Source: Vibrio tasmaniensis
Lineage (GTDB): Bacteria; Pseudomonadota; Gammaproteobacteria; Enterobacterales; Vibrionaceae
DNA length: 64,000 nt
NCBI RefSeq assembly: GCF_024347635.1
Contig: NZ_AP025510.1
Location: 1,488,001-1,552,000 of the forward strand
Direction: 5' to 3'
Made by a program: the position numbers and the translations under genes. The stretch's first letter is position 1. Each line of letters opens with the position of its first letter. Positions 58,846-64,000 of the stretch are shown here, piece by piece. The notes beneath the pieces were generated by a model. It did not search any database, was not told the DNA's origin, and worked only from the letters and a program-made list of their open reading frames with translations.

Positions 58846-59472
58846 ATGAAAAACTATTTTGAGAGCCCGTTTGTCGGAAAGTCACTTAAAGAACAGGTGA
58901 CCAACCCAAACATCATCGTGGGCGAGCACAGCTACTATTCAGGTTATTACCACAATCACAGCTTTGATGATTGTGCGCGTTATCTGCTGCCTGATAGAAC
59001 AGACATCGACAAGTTGATCATCGGCAGTTATTGCTCGATTGGTTCTGGTGCTGTCTTCATGATGGCGGGCAATCAAGGACATCAAAATCAGTGGGTCAGC
59101 ACTTTCCCGTTTTTCTACCAAGACGACGAAAAGTTTGAAGATGCGATCGACGGCTTTGAACGCTCTGGTGATACCGTGATTGGCAACGATGTGTGGATTG
59201 GCACAGAAGCCATGATCATGAGCGGTGTTAAGGTTGGTGACGGGGCTATTATCGCGAGTAGAGCTGTGGTGACCAAAGACGTTGCGCCATACTCGATTGC
59301 TGGTTCAAACCCTGCGCGTCACATCCGCTATCGTTTCAATGAAACTGAAATTGCTCAGTTGTTAGAAATAAAATGGTGGCAGTGGAGCGAAGAGCAAATC
59401 AAAGGTGCGATGTCGTTGATGTGCTCTTCAGATATCGATGGGCTTTATCAGTATTGGAAAGCTCTCAAGTAA
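58846..59472 (+). CDS. catB: CatB-type xenobiotic acetyltransferase (chloramphenicol O-acetyltransferase family)
   Basis: 208 residues. The sequence opens [18 protein letters not shown], and [20 protein letters not shown] with [18 protein letters not shown] (active-site H79) matches CatB closely. Left-handed beta-helix hexapeptide repeats follow ([20 protein letters not shown]). CatB enzymes acetylate chloramphenicol, and related ones act on streptogramins. In vibrios CatB9-like genes occur in chromosomal integrons. Whether it gives resistance is not shown by the sequence. Confidence 0.92.
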   Translation: MKNYFESPFVGKSLKEQVTNPNIIVGEHSYYSGYYHNHSFDDCARYLLPDRTDIDKLIIGSYCSIGSGAVFMMAGNQGHQNQWVSTFPFFYQDDEKFEDAIDGFERSGDTVIGNDVWIGTEAMIMSGVKVGDGAIIASRAVVTKDVAPYSIAGSNPARHIRYRFNETEIAQLLEIKWWQWSEEQIKGAMSLMCSSDIDGLYQYWKALK

Positions 59473-59552
59473 TCGCTGTCCCCCGATATAGCCACGCGTG
59501 ACAATGTAGCCCCACATGGTGTTTATACAAGAATGCTCAAACAAGCGAAAAC

Positions 59553-59918
59553 TTACTGAATTGAATCTATATACCACAGGATATCTAACGCATCTTGCTT
59601 TGTGATAACACCTTGCCATGCAGGCATACCTTGTTCCACATCACCCTCTAAAATGTCATTCGCCAAAGAGCTTGGGCTGGTAAAAAAGCCGCCTAGTTTG
59701 TTAGCGATATTGGCAGGTTTGTGTGGTAACGAAGCGGCAGTGGGGCCGTCACCATGTCCTTTGTCGCCATGGCACACCAGACAAAGCTGCTTGTATTTAT
59801 CTTTACCATTGGCGAATTGGCTCGCATCGACTTCAGTGGCCGCACTAACATTAAACGTCATCATTGAAGTGACTAATCCTAAGAAAGCTAACAAGTGTAA
59901 ATAGTTCATGTGTTTCAT
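59553..59918 (-). CDS. Class I cytochrome c, periplasmic
   Basis: 121 residues with a signal peptide (YLHLLAFLGLVTSMM, cut near VSA). The heme site CLVCH is at about residues 46-50, and GMPAW gives the axial methionine. It resembles the small cytochrome c domain (C5/cbb3-associated type). It carries electrons in the periplasm; the partner is unknown. It is convergent with catB. Confidence 0.9.
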   Translation of the reverse strand: MKHMNYLHLLAFLGLVTSMMTFNVSAATEVDASQFANGKDKYKQLCLVCHGDKGHGDGPTAASLPHKPANIANKLGGFFTSPSSLANDILEGDVEQGMPAWQGVITKQDALDILWYIDSIQ

Positions 59919-60008
59919 TTTTTTTATTCTCGATTGTTCTTTAACAGTGAAAGAATAACCAAGTGTGAGTAGAAGAAACGTGAATGGGTGAAGCGGTATT
60001 AAGCTAAA

Positions 60009-60056
60009 TTTAGAATTAGCTTTAGAATTAGCTTTAGAAGTAAATTTAGAAATAGG
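60009..60056 (+). repeat. Degenerate 12-bp tandem repeat TTTAGAATTAGC
   Basis: Two perfect copies (60009-60020, 60021-60032) followed by two related units, TTTAGAAGTAAA and TTTAGAAATAGG. The repeat is between the cytochrome c start and rof. The rest of the 240-bp gap shows no gene. Confidence 0.9.
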
Positions 60057-60162
60057 TTTAGTTGCGGACTAACATCATGTGATTTGGGTAAATGATTGAT
60101 TATATGCATATTGCATAGTATGGCGTGTCGCATTAGCGTGGTGGATGAATTAGAGGGGTATT

Positions 60163-60414
60163 ATGATTAGTTGCAACGATTACGATTATATTGAGATTGT
60201 GTGTATGCACCGATACCCAATCAAATTAACACTGAAGTCTGGCGAGCAGATAGAGTGTGTCGGATTAGATACACAACGCAATGATAGCCGTGAAGAGTGT
60301 ATTAAGGTCAGTATTCAAGGTGTAGAACAACTTGTCGTACTCACTGACATTTCCACACTAGAAGTCTGTGTCGACAATCCTCATTTTCAGCAGATTTCAT
60401 TCAAAACGTCATAG
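60163..60414 (+). CDS. rof: Rof-like Rho-binding antiterminator
   Basis: 83 residues, ATG 60163 after GAGGGG. The opening SCNDYDYIEIVCMHRYPIKL and the beta-strand pattern KSGEQIECVGLDTQ match Rof (YaeO), which inhibits the Rho terminator by blocking its RNA-binding site. E. coli Rof has 84 residues. The next gene begins 8 bp downstream. Confidence 0.88.
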   Translation: MISCNDYDYIEIVCMHRYPIKLTLKSGEQIECVGLDTQRNDSREECIKVSIQGVEQLVVLTDISTLEVCVDNPHFQQISFKTS

Positions 60415-60422
60415 GCTTTCAA

Positions 60423-60656
60423 ATGAATAACACCATAGAACAATGCTATTGCACCGCGTGCAGAGAAGATACACAACACGTTGTTGTGTTGGTCAGAAAG
60501 ACGAGTGCGTTTGCAGACAAACCTAACCAAAAGCGAAGCGAGTTTTGGGCAGGGATGATAAAAGGTTGGTTCCTTGGCCCGTTTATCGCGTCAATGGATG
60601 AGTTTTCCCGTCATCTTGTCTGTGAAAAGTGTGGCCACAAAGAGATACAAGATTAG
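60423..60656 (+). CDS. Small zinc-ribbon protein (77 aa)
   Basis: 77 residues. CYCTACREDTQHV and a C-terminal CEKCGHKEIQD each give a CxxC pair, making a split zinc ribbon. A central hydrophobic stretch FWAGMIKGWFLGPFIAS may be a membrane-associated helix. I do not recognise the family. It follows rof by 8 bp, so it may be cotranscribed. Confidence 0.7.
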   Translation: MNNTIEQCYCTACREDTQHVVVLVRKTSAFADKPNQKRSEFWAGMIKGWFLGPFIASMDEFSRHLVCEKCGHKEIQD

Positions 60657-60704
60657 TTAAGATTTTACATAGTTAAAGCGTCGATTGGCTTAGGAGTAAA
60701 ATGA

Positions 60705-61154
60705 ATGAAAGTAGAAACGATTGAAGCCGTAAAGGCGTATGGGTTTTCAGTAAGAACCACTAATACCGATGAGATTGCCCCAGAAAAAGCGAAGATAGGC
60801 CAATTATGGCAAGGGTTTTTCGATCAAGCTTTTCCTAAGCTAACTCCAGACTCAAAGGTTTATGGCGTCTACACTAATTATCAATCGGATTTTACTGGTG
60901 AGTTCGATGTTGTTGCGTGTACCAATGCACTTACCGATAAAAACCTAGATAATCTGGTGGAAACCGAAATTGCAGCAGGTAAGTACCTAACGTTTTCTGC
61001 TGAAGGTGAACTTCCTCAAGCGGTCATCGATTTATGGGGAGAGGTGTGGGCGTATTTCAACGCAGCGGATTGCCCACATGTTCGAACTTACACGACAGAT
61101 TTTGAATTCTACAAAGGCGAAACTGAAGTCGAGATTTCGATAGCGATTCAATAA
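60705..61154 (+). CDS. GyrI-like effector-binding domain protein
   Basis: ATG 60705, eight bases after AGGAG (the ATG at 60701 is out of frame). 149 residues. IEAVKAYGFSVRTTN, IGQLWQGFFDQAFP, VYGVYTNYQSDFTGEFDV and the end DFEFYKGETEVEISIAIQ match the GyrI-like small-molecule-binding domain. It has no DNA-binding part, so it acts alone, as an inhibitor or ligand binder. Cotranscription with the zinc-ribbon gene is possible. Confidence 0.87.
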   Translation: MKVETIEAVKAYGFSVRTTNTDEIAPEKAKIGQLWQGFFDQAFPKLTPDSKVYGVYTNYQSDFTGEFDVVACTNALTDKNLDNLVETEIAAGKYLTFSAEGELPQAVIDLWGEVWAYFNAADCPHVRTYTTDFEFYKGETEVEISIAIQ

Positions 61155-61196
61155 GCTTTGGGTTGTCATTAGTAATAGCGCAAGTTTAGTCATTAG

Positions 61197-61230
61197 CAAA
61201 AGAGCCGCTCTTTATTGAGCGGCTCTTTTT
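61197..61230. terminator. Bidirectional terminator between GyrI-like gene and gltS
   Basis: AGAGCCGCTC/GAGCGGCTCT (61201-61210, 61217-61226) flanked by A-run and T-run. Serves the convergent genes on both sides. Confidence 0.9.
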
Positions 61231-61260
61231 ATTGGGGTACACCGCCTTAACAAAGGTCAG

Positions 61261-62484
61261 CTACATCATTCTCATGAAGTAAGGAATAATCAGGGCGTTC
61301 GCTAAATCAATGAAGAACGCGCATACCAATGGCACGATGATGAAGGCTTGTGCTGAATGTCCATACTTCTGACTGACTGCCGACATGTTTGCCATGGCTG
61401 TCGGTGTGGAACCTAATGAAATTCCTCCAAACCCCGCACACACAACGGCTGCATCATAGGTCTTACCCATTGATGGGAAGACGATGAAGATATTGATTAT
61501 CACCGCCAGTAGCAGCTGCATTGCCAATATCGCGAAGATAGGACCAGCCAAATCAATGAGCGTCCAAAGTTGCATGCTCATTAGTGACATCGCCAAAAAT
61601 GTACCCAAGGATATTTCAGCAATTAAGTCGATAGCAGGCGAGCGTGTTGGCCATTTGGTGCCTGATATTCTTGGGTAGGAGTCTGGCATTACGTTGGTGA
61701 TCACGATACCCGCAAACAAACACGATACGAACAGTGGCAGCTGTAACCCGGTTTGGCTGATCAATTCATTAAGCAACGCGCCGACAATGACACAAATATG
61801 AATCGCTAACACGGCGTCTAAAAATTGAAATGATGTAAGAGCTTGTTGTTGCTTTTTGGCATTTGAATCGATTGAGTTTGATTGCCCGTCAGCAGGTTTG
61901 AGGTTGTGACGCTTGATAAGAAACTTAGCAATCGGGCCACCCATCAGGCTGGCTAAAATCAGCCCGAATGTTGCGCTGGCGATACCAATCTCCATCGCGC
62001 TTTCCAAACCAAATTCTTCCGCAACCTTTGGCGCCCAAGCGATCGCGGTACCATGTCCGCCAATCAGTGAAATACTTCCGCTGAGTAGGCCAAAGACAGG
62101 CTCTAGGCCAAACATCGATGCGACAGAAATACCGACGATGTTCTGCATAATCATGAAGAAGATAGTGATTGCTAGCAAAATCACCAAGGGCTTTCCGCCT
62201 TTAAACAGGTCTTTCAAACTTGAGTTAATACCAATCGTGGTAAAGAAGTAGACCAATAATACATCGCGGGCAAATAGATCAAACTGCACTTCGATTGAGG
62301 TCGTCGCGTAAAGTGCCGCGAACAGGAGCGATGCCAAAATCCCGCCAGAGACAGGTTCAGGAATACTGAACTCTTTCAAAAAACCGATGACTTGATTAAG
62401 CCTTCGTCCGACAAATAGAACCACGATCCCCATGGTCACAGCAAAGAATGACCCGAGATGTAAGATGTTGTTTTCAAATTCCAT
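61261..62484 (-). CDS. gltS: Sodium/glutamate symporter GltS
   Basis: 407 residues (E. coli about 401), with ten or more membrane segments. SIPEPVSGGILASLLFAAL near residue 40 and the GSISLIGGHGTAIAWAP and GFGGISLGSTPTAMANM segments, the two inverted-repeat re-entrant loops, are diagnostic of GltS. It takes up L-glutamate with Na+. Start ATG 62484 is preceded by AAGGATCACT. The patatin-like gene is 76 bp upstream on the same strand. Confidence 0.96.
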   Translation of the reverse strand: MEFENNILHLGSFFAVTMGIVVLFVGRRLNQVIGFLKEFSIPEPVSGGILASLLFAALYATTSIEVQFDLFARDVLLVYFFTTIGINSSLKDLFKGGKPLVILLAITIFFMIMQNIVGISVASMFGLEPVFGLLSGSISLIGGHGTAIAWAPKVAEEFGLESAMEIGIASATFGLILASLMGGPIAKFLIKRHNLKPADGQSNSIDSNAKKQQQALTSFQFLDAVLAIHICVIVGALLNELISQTGLQLPLFVSCLFAGIVITNVMPDSYPRISGTKWPTRSPAIDLIAEISLGTFLAMSLMSMQLWTLIDLAGPIFAILAMQLLLAVIINIFIVFPSMGKTYDAAVVCAGFGGISLGSTPTAMANMSAVSQKYGHSAQAFIIVPLVCAFFIDLANALIIPYFMRMM

Positions 62485-62560
62485 AGTGATCCTTGTAAAG
62501 GTGAAGTTATGACGTAACTTTAGTTGCCCAAACGTGCGTTAATAAGCAACTAGATTAGCA

Positions 62561-63934
62561 TTATTTGTTGCGTTCAAATGATAAGAAGTTTCGGAATTCC
62601 GGATCGGCAACAAGTTGTTTGTTACCTTCTTCAATCAATAGGTCGACGTTTTCTTTGTCTATCATAAAGTCCGTCGGAATTTGATTGAGTAGATATCGCT
62701 TGGCGCTGTTGTCTGATTTATTCAAGCTGATCTCAATGAAGTAGGGTGAGATCTTAAGATCTTGCTGAGAGGCCAGTTCTTGCCAAGATTGCAACTCGTC
62801 AACGATCAAATCTTTTGTTGTGTCGTTATAGCGATGCAACTGGATATCGGTAATGACATCCACCGTTTGTTTCACGGAAGGCGCTTCAATTGACTCTCCA
62901 ATGCCCGACTCTGGCGTCGTCGATGCATCAACCGAAATGATGACGATAGGGCGTGCGTGTTGGTAGTTGTACAAGTTTTTCAACTCTTCGTTGTCGTTAT
63001 AACGCAAATATTCAAACATTTCATAAACCGACAACAAACCAAGATTATCAGTAATCCCGCCATCGACAAGGTGTAGATAACTCACATCATCCTTATTGCT
63101 ATAGGACTTTAGCGATTTGATCAGATTTCTATTGCGATAACTCGTGGCTTCAAATGAAGGCTGTAAATGCTCTGATTTGTCACAGTCATTTTTGTTTTCT
63201 AGTACCACAGGTGTGAAAACGAAAGGCACAGCAGAAGAAGCCGTCACCGAACTGGACACTGAATAACTGTTCAAGTCTGAACAAATGAGGTCAAAATACT
63301 CTTGTGTGAATGAAAAACGTGAACCTGTTGAAATATCGGTCGCGTTAATGACAATATAGGGTGCGTCTTCTCGGTGCATGTCGGCAAATGTACTTTCACC
63401 GAAGATGTTGGCTTTGTAATAGTCGGTAGCTTTGTCTGTTCTGGTGGCGTACGAGAACCAATAAGTCGGAGATAAAAGGATGGAGAACAGATCTTTCGAG
63501 ACTTCGTGATAAAGGAACGTTTCTTCGTAATCTTCGAATATCTGGTCACCATACAAACCATAATACGCAGCGGTAAAGCTGCCACCGGATACCGAACTGA
63601 TCATATCAACTTCTTCTAACAGATTGACCGTTTCACCATTTACTTCGATGTTGGTGTCGCGCAATGCTTGCAACACACCATATGAGAGCGCCGCCGCACG
63701 CGTGCCGCCACCAGAAAAAGAGAGGATCAACGTAACTTTGCTATTGGGGTTATTGAAGCTCTTCGCTGTGTAGGCTTGATTCTGCTGCGCAGTAGATGGG
63801 CTTGTGTTGGTTGCTTTGTTTTTAGCGCTACAGCCTGAAAGGGCAAGCGAGAAGGCCACTAACAGTGAAACTTTCGTGAACCCTTTAAAATCGAGGCTAG
63901 GTGTGTTGAATGTGTTTACTTTGTTTTTTGACAT
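62561..63934 (-). CDS. Patatin-like phospholipase lipoprotein
   Basis: Start ATG 63934 (MSKNKVN) is preferred, but ATG 63946 is possible; about 457 residues. A signal peptide ends in the lipobox LALSGC, so it is a lipoprotein. Patatin motifs: oxyanion loop FSGGGTRAAALSYG, nucleophile SSVSGGSF (GxSxG) and the DGGITDN aspartate. The middle contains extra acidic and Asn-rich sequence. It should cleave acyl groups from phospholipids in the periplasm or outer membrane. Upstream of gltS on the same strand. Confidence 0.88.
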   Translation of the reverse strand: MSKNKVNTFNTPSLDFKGFTKVSLLVAFSLALSGCSAKNKATNTSPSTAQQNQAYTAKSFNNPNSKVTLILSFSGGGTRAAALSYGVLQALRDTNIEVNGETVNLLEEVDMISSVSGGSFTAAYYGLYGDQIFEDYEETFLYHEVSKDLFSILLSPTYWFSYATRTDKATDYYKANIFGESTFADMHREDAPYIVINATDISTGSRFSFTQEYFDLICSDLNSYSVSSSVTASSAVPFVFTPVVLENKNDCDKSEHLQPSFEATSYRNRNLIKSLKSYSNKDDVSYLHLVDGGITDNLGLLSVYEMFEYLRYNDNEELKNLYNYQHARPIVIISVDASTTPESGIGESIEAPSVKQTVDVITDIQLHRYNDTTKDLIVDELQSWQELASQQDLKISPYFIEISLNKSDNSAKRYLLNQIPTDFMIDKENVDLLIEEGNKQLVADPEFRNFLSFERNK

Positions 63935-64000
63935 AGCGCATTTCAAACTAACGTTGTGATTGAGTGAAAGGCGATTTTCGTTGATATCTAATATGCCATC

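Noticed and set aside
47682..59000. Chromosomal integron (superintegron) array
   Set aside because: Gene families fit, and a few isolated GTTRRRY-like core sequences occur (for example near 50836), but no long attC hairpins recur between genes and no integrase gene is present in the window.

Overview
This window is ordinary bacterial chromosome from a marine Vibrio, most likely a Splendidus-clade relative. That assignment is an inference from gene content: a FeS-type photolyase, the PBPRA1643-family SEC-C protein, a second PurA, an FhuCDB/FhuA ferrichrome system, a multidomain GH18 chitinase, GlpT and a CatB acetyltransferase. Base composition is moderately AT-rich and coding density is high. 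I see no phage, plasmid, insertion sequence, CRISPR array or rRNA. There is one tRNA, tRNA-Val(GAC).

Layout. 0-12 kb: an M20 peptidase, a dead GGDEF fragment, a membrane-anchored DUF2726-like protein, tRNA-Val, a divergent purA paralogue facing its own LysR regulator, a YgjV-like membrane protein, a DmeF-type metal exporter overlapping a MarR regulator, a chemoreceptor and a DHH phosphoesterase. 12-21 kb: a secreted chitinase, a LysR regulator, a TonB receptor, a methyltransferase, a GNAT, a LysE/ArgO-type exporter and a GST. 21-31 kb: sbcDC, then a small DUF2256 protein, a RIO1-like kinase, and a translationally coupled FeS-cluster photolyase/cryptochrome plus SDR pair. 31-42 kb: a PcfJ-like protein with a mini zinc ribbon, a GNAT, the fhuCDB operon and fhuA receptor, a DUF3297 protein and glpT. 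42-47 kb: an ASCH protein, a three-gene dehydrogenase/HAD/methyltransferase operon, a SpoIIAA-like protein, a NUDIX hydrolase, a YkgJ-like protein, and a zinc-ribbon protein coupled to rsuA. 47-59.5 kb: a dense run of small, mostly plus-strand, mostly single-gene units (four GNATs, four VOC proteins, RraA, HD, DUF302, HAD, NTF2-like, SDR, catB), with one frameshifted remnant and heptamer repeats. 59.5-64 kb: a cytochrome c, a Rof-like antiterminator, a GyrI-like protein, gltS and a patatin-like lipoprotein.

How the genes work together. The clearest pathway is ferrichrome uptake: receptor FhuA, periplasmic FhuD, permease FhuB and ATPase FhuC, with a strong Fur box before fhuA and a weaker one before fhuC. 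Metal export by DmeF is probably controlled by the overlapping MarR gene through palindromes that sit in the promoter. GlpT, the chitinase, GltS and the ArgO-like exporter fit a heterotrophic marine lifestyle.

No complete, clearly new multi-gene system stands out. The best leads are: the divergent purA paralogue with its dedicated LysR gene and operator; the DmeF-MarR operator array; the PcfJ/zinc-ribbon pair; the D-2-hydroxyacid dehydrogenase/HAD/methyltransferase operon; the heptanucleotide repeat directly before the ribosome-binding site of a zinc-ribbon membrane protein; and the 47-59.5 kb archipelago of small modification enzymes, which looks cassette-like but has no recognisable attC sites.
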